Shown here piece after piece: positions 19,566 to 28,380 of a stretch of 64,000 bases of DNA. This DNA is from Streptomyces sp. TRM68367 (GTDB lineage Bacteria > Actinomycetota > Actinomycetes > Streptomycetales > Streptomycetaceae). Within the stretch, counting starts at the first letter, position 1. Every line of letters begins with the position of its first letter. The DNA lies in contig NZ_JACTVI010000002.1 in assembly GCF_014495685.1 (NCBI RefSeq), positions 24,742 through 88,741 of the forward strand, read 5' to 3'. The notes beneath the pieces were generated by a model that worked only from the letters and a program-made list of their open reading frames with translations, was not told the DNA's origin and made no database searches. Both the position numbers and the translations under genes were made by a program.

Positions 19566-20936
19566 TCAGCGTGAACGGCTGGCAGCCGGACTGGCCGTGA
19601 CCGCCGGAGCGGCCGGTGGGCTGGTGAAGAGGGTCGTCCTGCGTTCGGGGCCCGCGGTCTGCGGGCGGCGAAGGCCGGTTTCGTGGGCGAGGGTTTCGGA
19701 GAGATCGGCCAGCAGCGAACTCGGGGTGTGCGGGGACGCGGTGATGGTCCAGGTGGGCCGGTCAGGATCGGGGCCGGCCCAGACGGTCCAGGTGGCCAGG
19801 TTCTGGCTCGGGTGCTGTGCGGTGAAGGCGTCGAACTGGACGCCTGCGTCCCCGGCGGGGGATGTCCAGCGGATCCATCGCCCGTCCACAGTGTGCTTCC
19901 ATCCGGCGTCGGAGAGGGGCTGCGTGGCCGCGGTGACCATCTTCTCGTCCACCGGGGCGCCGATGGCCGTGTCCCAGCCGTCGCCGTCGGCGAGGTGGTC
20001 CAGCAACTCCTGCAGCACCGGGGCGGGGGTGGCGCCGGTCGCGGTGAGGACCCACATGCGGTCGGAGACGGGAGTCTCGTAGGCGGCTACGGTCCACGCG
20101 GTTTCGTGGGCGGGGGTTTCGTGGACGCGTTCGATGCGCAGGGTCTGTGATTCGTGGATGGCGTGGGTTGTCTCGTCCGACCAGGTCCGCCACTTCTCCC
20201 AGCCGCCGTGTGCGTCGAGGAAGGTGTCGAGGAGGGCGTCGTGGTCGCCGGTATCGGCCAGGTAGGCCGGGACGGTTTCCGGCTCCGGGCGGGCCGGTTC
20301 GGTCGTGGCTACGGTGAGGGCGAGTGGGGTGCGGGCTTCGGCGGCGGCGCGTTCGGTGTCGGTCAGGGGCGCCGGCCCGGGGCGCATCTCGGCGCCGTGG
20401 ACCTTTTCGAAGGCGAGCAGGGCCCGAGCGGGTGAGTCGAAGGTGTCGGCGATCTGGCGCAGGTGGTCTTCGTCGTGGAGGTAGACGGACTTGCCGTTGG
20501 GGCCGAGGTAGGTGCCGACCGCGACGGTGGTGTGGCCGTTGTAGGCGTGGGCGTGGATGAGGAGCTGGCCGTGGCGGATGTCGTCGTGGATCTTCTGGGC
20601 CTCGTTGGAGACCTCGCGGATTTCGCTGCGGGTGCACCAGGGCATCGGGTAGTTGGCCCAGGTCCATTCTTCGTCAATGGCCTCCCGGAGCCGAGGGGTG
20701 ATCTCGACGGTGATGCCTTCGGCGGTCAGGTGCTTGGCCGCGTCCTGCGCCCAGTGGGGTTCCTCGTGGTCGATGCGGACCAGGACCAGCACGTTGTCGG
20801 CGACGACGGTCCAGTCGGCTGCCTCCAGGCCCAGGTGGGCAATGTGGGCCTGGGTGCCGGTCAGGACGGCGGTCACGGCGCTGGGATGGGTGGGGTGGGT
20901 GTCGAGGCGGACGTGGGCGTCGATGGTGGGAGTCAC
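19566..20936 (-). CDS. DUF317-type protein, long form
   Basis: 456 aa from the GTG at 20936 (MTPTIDAHVRL). The C-terminal part (GWKHTVDGRWIRWTSP, DRPTWTITASPHTPSSLLADL) is a DUF317 repeat, a domain common on Streptomyces plasmids and integrative elements. The N-terminal 200 residues (VADNVLVLVRIDHEEPHWA, HAYNGHTTVAVGTYLGP) have no family I can name. The SD is weak. It is the last gene of the minus-strand block and ends 30 bp from palindrome copy 1. Function unknown. Confidence 0.7.
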   Translation of the reverse strand: MTPTIDAHVRLDTHPTHPSAVTAVLTGTQAHIAHLGLEAADWTVVADNVLVLVRIDHEEPHWAQDAAKHLTAEGITVEITPRLREAIDEEWTWANYPMPWCTRSEIREVSNEAQKIHDDIRHGQLLIHAHAYNGHTTVAVGTYLGPNGKSVYLHDEDHLRQIADTFDSPARALLAFEKVHGAEMRPGPAPLTDTERAAAEARTPLALTVATTEPARPEPETVPAYLADTGDHDALLDTFLDAHGGWEKWRTWSDETTHAIHESQTLRIERVHETPAHETAWTVAAYETPVSDRMWVLTATGATPAPVLQELLDHLADGDGWDTAIGAPVDEKMVTAATQPLSDAGWKHTVDGRWIRWTSPAGDAGVQFDAFTAQHPSQNLATWTVWAGPDPDRPTWTITASPHTPSSLLADLSETLAHETGLRRPQTAGPERRTTLFTSPPAAPAVTASPAASRSR

Positions 20937-21000
20937 GTGGGTGTCGTCTCTTCTGCCGGTGGCCGGGCCTTCGGGTCCGGCCACCGGCGTATGCGGGGGG

Positions 21001-22119
21001 CTATCGGGTTGCTCGCGCGGCGCGGGCGGTGCGCGCGGCCGTGGTGGTCGGCGGGCCGGCACGGGTGGTGGGCGCCGGGCGCGGTCGCTGCGGCGGGACC
21101 GTTCCGGTGGCGTGCTGCCAGCGGGTGCGGACGGCGCCGATGTCGGCGAGGGAGCGGCGGGCGCCGACGACGAGCTGGAACGGGGTGTTCGCCGGGTCGC
21201 CGGCGTACGCCTCGATGTGCCGGCCGGTGTGCTCGGCGGTGGCCAGGAAGGAACGCTGGAGGGCCCGCTCGCCCCAGTGCTCCACGGACCCAGCCGGTTC
21301 GGCCAGCAGGCGGAGCACCTCGCCCGGTTCACTTCCGTCGTCCAGCAGACCGCGCTGCTGGGCTTCCCACAGAACGGTGACGGGGTCGACGGGCTCGCGG
21401 CGGCGAGCGAGGGTGGTCAGGCACTGCCACAGCCCGGCGTGCAGCGGCCGGTTGAAGTCCTCGGGGAGCAGCCACCGGACGGACTCGATATCTGCGGGGT
21501 GCGCGGTGGCGGTCGCGAGCAGCAGCTGCTCCTCCTCGACCGCCTCGGTGTAGTCGGGCGCGATGGTCGGTGGCGGTGCCGTGGTGCGGGGCAGGACGCC
21601 GGCGCGCGGCGGGAAGCGGCTCGCGATGTCGTCCACGACCGCGGCGAGCGCGTCGGCCTCGGCGAGCACCGTCTGGACGGGGTGCGGGAGGGAGACATCG
21701 TGGACGGTCTGGACGAGGCGTTCCGCGGCGGCCTGCAGACGGCGGCGGGCGTGTTCGGCCTCGACCATGCGCGCGTAGGCCGGCGCGTGGCGGGGCCAGG
21801 GGCAGATCTGGATGAGGGTGTGCAGGTATGAGACGGACAGTCCGCGCGCCTGCTCGCGGCCGGCGGCGAGCACCTGGTCGAGCCACTTGGTGTTCTTCGC
21901 GTGCTCGGCCGGATCGGGCGGGGGCAGGGTGCTGATCGCGGCGAACAGGGCGGCATGCGCGGCGGTGGAGAACGAGTCGGCGGTAATCCCGGTCACGTCG
22001 CCGAGCCGATGCGGGTCGAGGAGGAGGGCACCGAGAAGGGCCTGCTCGGCGTAGAGCACGGGCTGCGGCGGATGTGTGTCGGGCAGGTCGTCTTCGTCGG
22101 GTTCGGGGCTGTGGGGCAT
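21001..22119 (-). CDS. Protein with two DnaB N-terminal-domain-like modules and no helicase domain
   Basis: 372 aa. Residues about 20-55 (YAEQALLGALLLDPHRLGDV) match the primase-interacting N-terminal domain of replicative helicase DnaB. A second copy follows near 190 (EEEQLLLATATAHPADIES, FNRPLHAGLWQCL). No Walker motifs follow. Its ATG shares one base with the methyltransferase stop (TGATG), so the two are co-translated. Inference: it may bind or divert host primase during element replication or transfer. The C-terminus is Arg/Thr/Pro-rich. Confidence 0.7.
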   Translation of the reverse strand: MPHSPEPDEDDLPDTHPPQPVLYAEQALLGALLLDPHRLGDVTGITADSFSTAAHAALFAAISTLPPPDPAEHAKNTKWLDQVLAAGREQARGLSVSYLHTLIQICPWPRHAPAYARMVEAEHARRRLQAAAERLVQTVHDVSLPHPVQTVLAEADALAAVVDDIASRFPPRAGVLPRTTAPPPTIAPDYTEAVEEEQLLLATATAHPADIESVRWLLPEDFNRPLHAGLWQCLTTLARRREPVDPVTVLWEAQQRGLLDDGSEPGEVLRLLAEPAGSVEHWGERALQRSFLATAEHTGRHIEAYAGDPANTPFQLVVGARRSLADIGAVRTRWQHATGTVPPQRPRPAPTTRAGPPTTTAARTARAARATR

Positions 22120-23393
22120 CAGGCAGCCAGGGTGAAATCGTCGGGGTCGAGGGTGACGCCGAGGTGCGGGGCGAGGAGGTGGCCGGCGAGCAACGGTGGG
22201 ACCGCGTTGCCGATCTGGCCGAAGACCTGGCCTTTGTTGCCGGCCCAGGGGTAGTCGGCGGGGAAGGTCTGCAGGAGGCCCGCCTCGCGGGCGGTGATCC
22301 GGATCGGCTCCGGCACAGCGAGGGCCTCTGTGTCCTGTGTCGGCGCAGCGGCCGGTTCCGCGACCCACGTGCACTCGTTCGCCCGGTGTCCGAAAAACAG
22401 CGTTCCCGCCGGCTCCTCGACGGACCGGACGGTGGCGTTGGCCTGGTTGTTGCTGCGCAGCGACCAAGACCAACGGTGGGCCTCGGCGGTGAACGTCGGC
22501 GCCGGAGCGCTGGCGACACGGTTCTCACGGGTGCCGTGCCGCGCCGCCCACCCTGCGCCTTCGCGGCGGGACTGCAGAACCACTCCGTCCGGTCGCGGCA
22601 TCCAGGTGCCGCGCTCCCGGGCATCGGACAGCGTCTTTCGGGAGCCCGAAGGGAAAGGCTCGGGCCCGCCGCCGGGTCCGCCGCCGGCGCAAACGGTGGG
22701 GACGGGCCGGTCGGTCGCGCCCCACCCGAGTGCCGCAGCCATGCTCACCCAGCGGGCGCGGCCCGGACCGAACAGCGATTCGGGCTCGGCGACTTGGGAG
22801 TGCGTCGGCGTTGGAGGCTGTGCCGTACGGACCCGGGAGGCGAGCAGAATCGCCCGCCTCCGCGTCTGCGGAACGCCGAAGTCGGCGGCGTTGAGGATCC
22901 CGTACCAGACCGAGAACCCCCAGCCGCGCAGGACGGCCGCGTACTGGCGCCACAGCGGCAGCACGTCGGGGACCTCTTCCATGGCCACCCATTCCGGTTC
23001 GCCGACCGTGTTGAGGGCGTGCAGGTAGCGCATCGGCTCGGCGGCCAGCAGGGAGCGCTCGTCACGGCAGGCGGCCAGGAGTTGTGCGCGGGTGTCGCGG
23101 CCGGTGGCGAGGTCAGCGACTGCCTGGTGGACCAGGGGCTGGTCCACCAGGCCGAGGCGCTTGCCGGCCATGGACCATGCCTGGCAGGGCGGGCTCGCGA
23201 TGAGCCCGGCGGTTTTTCCGAGGAAGGGCCAGACGGGGTACAGCGCCACGTCGGTGCGAATGGTCAACTGTCCTGCCGCCGCACGGGTTTTGCAGGCCCA
23301 CTCATCCCATTCCAGGCCCACGTCCCGTACGCCGAGGACGTTAAGTGAGTGGCTCCATCCCCCCGGTCCCGCAAACAGGTCCAGGATGGTCAA
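22119..23393 (-). CDS. DNA (cytosine-5) methyltransferase
   Basis: 424 aa. Motif I DLFAGPGGWS, motif IV PPCQAWS with the catalytic Cys near residue 70, a motif VI variant MEEVPDV, motif VIII TRRRAILLA and motif X GQIGNAVPP are in order. It transfers methyl from SAM to C5 of cytosine in a recognition sequence set by the 220-380 region, which I cannot predict. The TTG at 23393 overlaps the previous stop (TTGA). No restriction endonuclease is adjacent, so it is an orphan: protection, silencing or element marking. Confidence 0.92.
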   Translation of the reverse strand: MTILDLFAGPGGWSHSLNVLGVRDVGLEWDEWACKTRAAAGQLTIRTDVALYPVWPFLGKTAGLIASPPCQAWSMAGKRLGLVDQPLVHQAVADLATGRDTRAQLLAACRDERSLLAAEPMRYLHALNTVGEPEWVAMEEVPDVLPLWRQYAAVLRGWGFSVWYGILNAADFGVPQTRRRAILLASRVRTAQPPTPTHSQVAEPESLFGPGRARWVSMAAALGWGATDRPVPTVCAGGGPGGGPEPFPSGSRKTLSDARERGTWMPRPDGVVLQSRREGAGWAARHGTRENRVASAPAPTFTAEAHRWSWSLRSNNQANATVRSVEEPAGTLFFGHRANECTWVAEPAAAPTQDTEALAVPEPIRITAREAGLLQTFPADYPWAGNKGQVFGQIGNAVPPLLAGHLLAPHLGVTLDPDDFTLAA

Positions 23394-24325
23394 GAGGCGA
23401 GTCCGAAGTCGTCCTGTACTGGCTCGACTTCATCGCGGCAGGCCCACGGGGAACAGCCGTCGACGACGCCCTGCTCCAGCTCCTGAAGGTCCGGTCCGCT
23501 GTCGGTGAGTTCTTGCTGCATCGCCGCCCATTCGGCGGCGGTGACGTGATCGATGGGAGCTTCGCTGAGAGGGACGCGGGAGCGGTGGAGAAACGCCTCG
23601 CCGAGCAGACGGTTGCCGGTGGCGTTGGCGCGCGCGTTTCCTTTGCGGATGGCCGTGTCGAACTCCACTACGTCCTCCCATTCCTCCGGGGAGTTGTCGC
23701 GGATGTTGCGCCATTGAGCGTTTCCGTGGAAAGGGCACCCGAGGCAGCTTGATTTCGGGGTGTCGGCCAGGCCGAGCGACGTCAGATAGCGGACGCAGTC
23801 GGCCCGTGACCAGCCCAGGTCGATGAGCGGGTGCCGGTTGCGCATGTACTTGACGTCGGCGTCCTTGGCCCGGTGGAATTCGTCGGTGGAGATGCCGACC
23901 CACTGCTCGACGAAGATCCCCTTGGGGATGCGTGTCGGATAGGGGTAGCCGAGTAGTTCGCGGACCTTTTTCTTGATCGGCTTAATTTTATATTCCCCGG
24001 TGCATTGCCGCCTGGTCATGCCCGGATTTCCGTCCTTGTTCAGGACGTAGAGCGGCATTGACGCAAACCTGTGGTCGGGGTCCAGGGCATCCTTGCGTAT
24101 GTTTCCGGACGACACGCGGAGAACGGGTATGCCTGCGGGTCTGGCTATTTCTCGCTCCAGCCGGTCGAGATTCGAATAAACGGCTCTCGGTTCCCAGCCC
24201 GTGTCGGCGAAAATGGCGTAGTCGACCTTCGGGAGTATGCCTTGTGCGGAGAGGGCGAGCATGGCGCTGGACTGGATTCCGGCACCTAGTGAAATTGCTC
24301 GGAAAGCAGGGAGTTCGGAAATGAT
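23390..24325 (-). CDS. PP-loop (PAPS-reductase-like) ATP-pyrophosphatase-family protein
   Basis: About 311 aa. The loop SLGAGIQSSAMLAL replaces the usual SGGxDS and is followed by VDYAIFADTGWEP. Cysteines in RRQCTGEYKIKPI and SSCLGCPFHGNAQW may bind a metal or sulfur centre. Known: the superfamily adenylates substrates or moves sulfur (PAPS reductase, DndC, tRNA thiolation enzymes). No ATG/GTG/TTG precedes the loop: the frame opens at ATC (24325) or ATT (24322) behind AGGA, inside the 3' end of the hydrolase gene. Its place beside a methyltransferase suggests DNA or RNA modification. Confidence 0.8.
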   Translation of the reverse strand: MISELPAFRAISLGAGIQSSAMLALSAQGILPKVDYAIFADTGWEPRAVYSNLDRLEREIARPAGIPVLRVSSGNIRKDALDPDHRFASMPLYVLNKDGNPGMTRRQCTGEYKIKPIKKKVRELLGYPYPTRIPKGIFVEQWVGISTDEFHRAKDADVKYMRNRHPLIDLGWSRADCVRYLTSLGLADTPKSSCLGCPFHGNAQWRNIRDNSPEEWEDVVEFDTAIRKGNARANATGNRLLGEAFLHRSRVPLSEAPIDHVTAAEWAAMQQELTDSGPDLQELEQGVVDGCSPWACRDEVEPVQDDFGLAS

Positions 24326-25248
24326 CGGTCCTGGGGGTGAGGAGGGTGGGGGCCCGGTTCGGCGGCGAGGCGGGCGATGCGGTCGCTGATGAGCGTGGGG
24401 TGGCGGATGGGCAGCGCGTGCGTGGTGCGGGGGAGGATCTCCAGGCGGGCGGCAGGGAGTTGGGCGGCCAGCTGCCTGGTGTGGGCGGCGGGGATGTGCC
24501 GGTCGTCCGCGCCGGCCATCAGCAGCAGCCGGTCGCCGAACTGGTTGAGCACGGTGGCGTCGCGCGGCTGGTAGCGGCGCAGGCACTGCCACAGGTCGGC
24601 GAGATCGCGGGTGTGGGTGTGGCGGATGCCGTGGCGGCACGGCGGTGGCCCGTCGGCCGGCCGGTCGGGGTGGGGCGCGAGGCTGTAGGGGTGTGTGGTG
24701 GGCAGCCGGTGCCGCAGGACGTCCATGGCCTGGGGCGCGTGGGTGCAGGTCAGGGCGAACAGGCTGCGTCCGGCGGCCAGAAGCAGGGCACGCGGGCTGC
24801 GGCCGGGCAGCACGCTCGCCCTGCGTGCGGTGGCCGACAGCAGCACCATGCCCCGTACGCGGGCCTGGTGTTGGGGGTGTAGGGCGGCGAGTTCTTGCAG
24901 GACGTGGGCGCCCAGGGAATGGCCGGCGAGCACGAGCGGTCCGGCGGGGACGAGGTGGGTCAGGATCTGGTGCAGGTCGTCGGCGAGCTGCCGGATCGTC
25001 AGTGGTGCCTGGCCGCGCGGGGTGTGACCGTGCGCGCGCTGGTCGTAGCGCACGACGGTCAAGCCCAGGCCGGTCAGGTGCCGGGCGTGGACGCGCCACA
25101 GGTCGGCGGTGACGGACGCGCCGTGCACCAGCACGACCGTCGCGCCGCCGGGACGCGGGCGCACCGGGGTGTCGCGGTAGACGGACAGGCGAGTGCCGTC
25201 CGCGGCGGAGACCGACAACACCTCAGTGGCAGAAGGCGGGTTGCGCAC
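24286..25248 (-). CDS. Alpha/beta hydrolase
   Basis: 320 aa. VVLVHGASVTADLW supplies the oxyanion region, LVLAGHSLGAHVLQ is the nucleophile elbow (GHSLG), and the catalytic His is in LPRTTHALPIRHP. LLLMAGADDRHIP supplies the acid strand. Substrate unknown; possibilities include esters, lactones and amides. The GTG at 25248 follows GGAG by 8 nt. It overlaps the PP-loop gene by about 40 bp, so the two are translated together. Confidence 0.85.
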   Translation of the reverse strand: MRNPPSATEVLSVSAADGTRLSVYRDTPVRPRPGGATVVLVHGASVTADLWRVHARHLTGLGLTVVRYDQRAHGHTPRGQAPLTIRQLADDLHQILTHLVPAGPLVLAGHSLGAHVLQELAALHPQHQARVRGMVLLSATARRASVLPGRSPRALLLAAGRSLFALTCTHAPQAMDVLRHRLPTTHPYSLAPHPDRPADGPPPCRHGIRHTHTRDLADLWQCLRRYQPRDATVLNQFGDRLLLMAGADDRHIPAAHTRQLAAQLPAARLEILPRTTHALPIRHPTLISDRIARLAAEPGPHPPHPQDRSFPNSLLSEQFH

Positions 25249-25271
25249 AGGTAGAACTCCGGAAGGGGGGA

Positions 25272-25607
25272 TCAGTAGGAGGCAGCCGTTCGCCGTCCGC
25301 GCCGGGTCGGTGGAACCGGCCGTTCGGCACCGCACTGCGCATGCCGCCGCATTGGGGGTGGGCGGATACCGGGGAGGCGACCCCGAAGGGGCGCGGGCAG
25401 CCAGCGCCGCACGGCTGTCGCCTTCGGCCGCGTGCTCGGGCGGCGGGACGGGAACGCGCTGCCGGTTACCGGCTCGTACCACGGCCGGGTGGTTCCGTTG
25501 GCGTAGGAGGCGGCGAGGGGGCGCTTGTGGCTGGGCTGGTGGCGGGTGAGCGCGCGGTGGCCTTCGGCGGCTGTGTCGCGCTGGATCCCGGCGGCGGAGA
25601 TGTTCAG
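25272..25607 (-). CDS. Possible small protein opening at CTG
   Basis: 111 codons in a frame with GC-rich third positions, especially the first 75 codons (GIQRDTAAEGHRALTRHQ, ASYANGTTRPWYEPVTG). The frame starts at a CTG that overlaps the DUF317 stop as CTGA, the same geometry as the ATGA/GTGA overlaps nearby. The SD is weak. The C-terminal third looks less constrained and may be decayed. No family recognised. Confidence 0.4.
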   Translation of the reverse strand: MNISAAGIQRDTAAEGHRALTRHQPSHKRPLAASYANGTTRPWYEPVTGSAFPSRRPSTRPKATAVRRWLPAPLRGRLPGIRPPPMRRHAQCGAERPVPPTRRGRRTAASY

Positions 25608-26542
25608 CGGCGCGGGCCCGGCGTGATGGCGGGGGCGGCAACGGCGGGTGGCCGTGTGGTGGTTGACCAGCGCGGAACGCTGACGGTTGCCGGTGCAGGA
25701 CCGCGAGCCGCCCGGGCGCGGGCGAGGTCTAGCGGCGTGGGCACTGCCGCGGCCCGGGGCGCCGCGGGGGCGTCCGGCTTCAGCGGGCGCAGGTGGGCGT
25801 GGCACTCGCGCGGCACGCAGGCGCGTTCACGGGAGATTGGCGCCGGATCGGCCAGAGCTGTGGCGAAGGCTGCGACCAGGTGGGCGGGGGTGGCGCTGTG
25901 GAAGTCGGCCTCCCACAGCGCCCGTCGCGTATCCGGGGCGGCAAGGATCCTCGCGCGCCACGCCTCGTCCCGGGCCACTGTGTGCCCGCCGAACGAGGAG
26001 GGAGGGCGGTATTCCAGGCGGGCCAGCCGGTCGGGCGAGGTCGCGGTGATGTGCAAGCCGTCCACGGTGATCTGCCAGCGGGCGGCGTGCAGGACCTCCC
26101 ACACCGTCTCCGGATGGTCATCGCGCTCGCGGTAGGGCTCGTCGTCCCATCGGCCCGCGGTGACGTCGGCGTCCAGGGCGGCGGTGACGGCGGCGACGAT
26201 CTCGGGCGGGGTCTCCTCGGTGAAGGCCGCGGTCCACGTCGGTGGGGAGTGCAGATCCGTGCGGCAGCGGATCTGCCACAACGCGGTGGCGTCCGGCATC
26301 AGTTCGGATGCTTCCGGGACATAAGCGACGCGGAGCTGGCTGCCCATGGTCGTGACGTAGAAGTTGCCCATCTCGTCACTCATGGCGTGCCAGTAGTGAT
26401 GGGTCAGCGGGACGAAGGCGTCGTCACCGCAGTAGGCACTGCCGGCGAGGTAGCCAGGGGCGACGAGGACATCGTCATCGCTACGGTCACGGCCGGCCCG
26501 CTGCGTGCGGCGCAGGCCGGGGTCGGGGCGGGGTTCGGGCAC
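25604..26542 (-). CDS. DUF317-domain protein
   Basis: 312 aa from the GTG at 26542. Two DUF317 repeats: VLVAPGYLAGSAYCGDDAF to TWTAAFTEETPPEIVAAVT, and WQITVDGLHITATSPDRL to WEADFHSATPAHLVAAFA. The C-terminal 60 residues are Ala/Pro/Arg-rich. Known only as a domain frequent on Streptomyces plasmids; function unknown. A broken DUF317 frame overlaps its 5' end. Confidence 0.75.
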   Translation of the reverse strand: MPEPRPDPGLRRTQRAGRDRSDDDVLVAPGYLAGSAYCGDDAFVPLTHHYWHAMSDEMGNFYVTTMGSQLRVAYVPEASELMPDATALWQIRCRTDLHSPPTWTAAFTEETPPEIVAAVTAALDADVTAGRWDDEPYRERDDHPETVWEVLHAARWQITVDGLHITATSPDRLARLEYRPPSSFGGHTVARDEAWRARILAAPDTRRALWEADFHSATPAHLVAAFATALADPAPISRERACVPRECHAHLRPLKPDAPAAPRAAAVPTPLDLARARAARGPAPATVSVPRWSTTTRPPAVAAPAITPGPRR

Positions 26543-26832
26543 AGGGGAGTCCAGTGGTGGGGAAGAGACGGAGCGCTTCGGACCGCCGTCAGGTGTCGGC
26601 GTCCAACGGCCCAGGCGGCGCAGGAGCTTGAGCTGTGCCGAAGAGGCCGGGCGGGAAGCTCAGCGGCGTGATCGTGTGGGGTGGGCAAGGCGCATGTGCG
26701 CCGGTGTTCGGGCGTGCGCGCCTCAGACCAACCGGCTGCGTGCAGCGGGCGGATGACCACGGTGGAATTGCCGGGGCCAGCCAGGTAGACGGGGCCGACC
26801 AGGACGCGGTCCGTCGGGGCGAAGCCGGTCAT
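26404..26832 (-). pseudogene. Broken DUF317 gene
   Basis: The ATG at 26832 overlaps the upstream stop as ATGA and begins a DUF317 N-terminus (VLVGPVYLAGPGNSTVV, LHAAGWSEAR). After about 40 residues the pattern stops, and the frame turns into Arg/His/Ser-rich shadow sequence that runs into the next gene. A deletion or frameshift near 26705 fused this remnant to the intact DUF317 gene behind it. The short peptide may still be made. Confidence 0.5.
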
Positions 26833-27692
26833 CGCGTGCGTCCCACGGCGGCCTGCTTGGTCGCGGGAGGCGTCACGGCCGCTGTTCGGGCGGGGGTCGT
26901 GGCGGGCTTGTGCTGGGAGAGGGCACGCTGGCCTTCGGCGGTGACGTGGAGGCGCTGGCCCTGGTGCAGGGATGTCGTGGTGTCCACCTCGACGAGTCCT
27001 CGCTTGATCAGGGCGTTGAGGGTGGCGACGTTCACGGTGGCCCGGTCCTTGTCGATGGCCTTGAGCACGCCGTATCGGCTGATCACGTAACGGGTGCCGC
27101 CCCCTGCGGACAGCCGGGCGAGGACGGCGTACTGGCTGTCCGTGATCTTCGGCGCCGGTGTCGCCTGGTTGTGTTCGGCGTGCTGCTTCAGGTCCCGGGT
27201 GATGCCGCTGGCGAGGTAGTAGCAGCCGGTGTAGGCGAGGTCGAGTTGGTGGGCGGCGTTCGCGAGGTGCTCCGCCATGGCGGGGAGGGCCTCCGCGTGC
27301 CGCGCCGTGCGCACGGCTGCTTCCTCGGCCGGCGAGCTGGAGAACGGGGCGCCTGGCGGGCCGGGGAATGGGGCGCCCTCCAGCGGGTTGGCCTCCAGCG
27401 CGCAGGCCAGGTCGGATACGGCGATACTGGCGGCGGAGACGACGGAAGCGAGTAGTTCCAGGGACGGGCGGCTGCCGGGTACGGCGGTGTACTGGCTGCC
27501 GTCGAGGGCGGCGAGGCGGAACATGGCCTGTTGGACCAGCTCGTTCGTGTCCACGATCTTCGCCGTGAGCTGCTGCCGGGCGTCGGTGCCGGGGGTCAGG
27601 GCGAGCGAGCGGATCTCGCTGTGCAAGTCCTCGAAGTCGCTGCCGAGTTGCCGCAGTCGGGCGATCTCGGCTTGAAGGTCGATCTGGCGCAT
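26829..27692 (-). CDS. Helical protein with possible C-terminal winged helix
   Basis: 287 aa. The N-terminal half is helical (MRQIDLQAEIARLRQLGSDF; ALPAMAEHLANAAHQLDLAY). Residues about 190-270 read like a winged helix: ITDSQYAVLARLSAGGG, VATLNALIKRGLVEVDT, LHVTAEGQRALSQHK, which is the pattern of recognition helix, wing and marR-like tail. It may bind DNA and regulate the block. Not a family I can name. ATG 27692. Confidence 0.6.
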   Translation of the reverse strand: MRQIDLQAEIARLRQLGSDFEDLHSEIRSLALTPGTDARQQLTAKIVDTNELVQQAMFRLAALDGSQYTAVPGSRPSLELLASVVSAASIAVSDLACALEANPLEGAPFPGPPGAPFSSSPAEEAAVRTARHAEALPAMAEHLANAAHQLDLAYTGCYYLASGITRDLKQHAEHNQATPAPKITDSQYAVLARLSAGGGTRYVISRYGVLKAIDKDRATVNVATLNALIKRGLVEVDTTTSLHQGQRLHVTAEGQRALSQHKPATTPARTAAVTPPATKQAAVGRTR

Positions 27693-27724
27693 GGTGCAGT
27701 GCTCCGGGGAAAAGCGGACGGTGG

Positions 27725-28324
27725 TCAGCGGCTGCGCCGCTGGACCGGTGTGGTGGGCGGCGGTGCGGGGGCGGCACCGGGGCGGGACACTGCCTGTGGG
27801 ATGTCCTGCCAGGTCGCGATGCCGAGGTCGATGCGCACGCTGATGCCGTCTGCGTAGAGGTGGGCCTCGGCGCGGACAACAGCGCTGAGTGCGTCGCGCT
27901 CACCGAGTCCGGACGGCAGTGCGTACTGCCGCTTCGCCCCCGCTGGTATGAAGCCGTGCTGGACGAGGACAGCGTCGGCCTGGCCCGTGGCCGCGGTCGC
28001 GGTGACCGCGTGGTCGGTGAAGCGGATGGTCACGTCGGGCTGGGCAGCCGGGCTTGCGCCGTGCTGGCGCGTGGTCCAGGCCAGGTCGACGAGGTCCAGG
28101 GTGTGGGCCATGAGCCCGTAGGCCGCCACACCGGCGCGCTCGTGCGCGTCCTCAGCGGTCTCGGGCGGCAGGAGGTAGAGGGTGCGGCCCTGGTGCTCGC
28201 GGGCGGTGAATCCCGCCCCGGTCAGGATGCGGGCGGCGTTGCGGAGAGGGCGGTTGAGGACGACGAAGGTCCATCCGTCGCCGGTCGAGCCGATGAAGAC
28301 GTCGTGGTGGTCGGTCAGAGCCAT
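27725..28324 (-). CDS. Conserved-type hypothetical protein
   Basis: 199 aa from the ATG at 28324 behind CGGAG. It has a beta-rich N-terminus (HHDVFIGSTGDGWTFVVLNRP; GRTLYLLPPETAEDAHERAG) and a middle with VTIRFTDHAVTATAATG. No membrane segment or catalytic motif seen. It lies between the coupling-protein gene and the winged-helix gene in the same direction. Function unknown. Confidence 0.6.
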   Translation of the reverse strand: MALTDHHDVFIGSTGDGWTFVVLNRPLRNAARILTGAGFTAREHQGRTLYLLPPETAEDAHERAGVAAYGLMAHTLDLVDLAWTTRQHGASPAAQPDVTIRFTDHAVTATAATGQADAVLVQHGFIPAGAKRQYALPSGLGERDALSAVVRAEAHLYADGISVRIDLGIATWQDIPQAVSRPGAAPAPPPTTPVQRRSR

Positions 28325-28380
28325 GCTGCTCCGGAGAGTTGGGGACGGTGAGCGCGATCCGGGGGTGTGGCGCAGCCCGG

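Noticed and set aside
19400..19600. Small ORF containing IAGLANRRS as a real conserved peptide
   Set aside because: The conserved residues are forced by the perfect palindrome; the flanking residues are not conserved between the two copies.
22074..23348. 424-codon plus-strand frame over the C5 methyltransferase
   Set aside because: Shadow frame; all methyltransferase motifs are on the minus strand.
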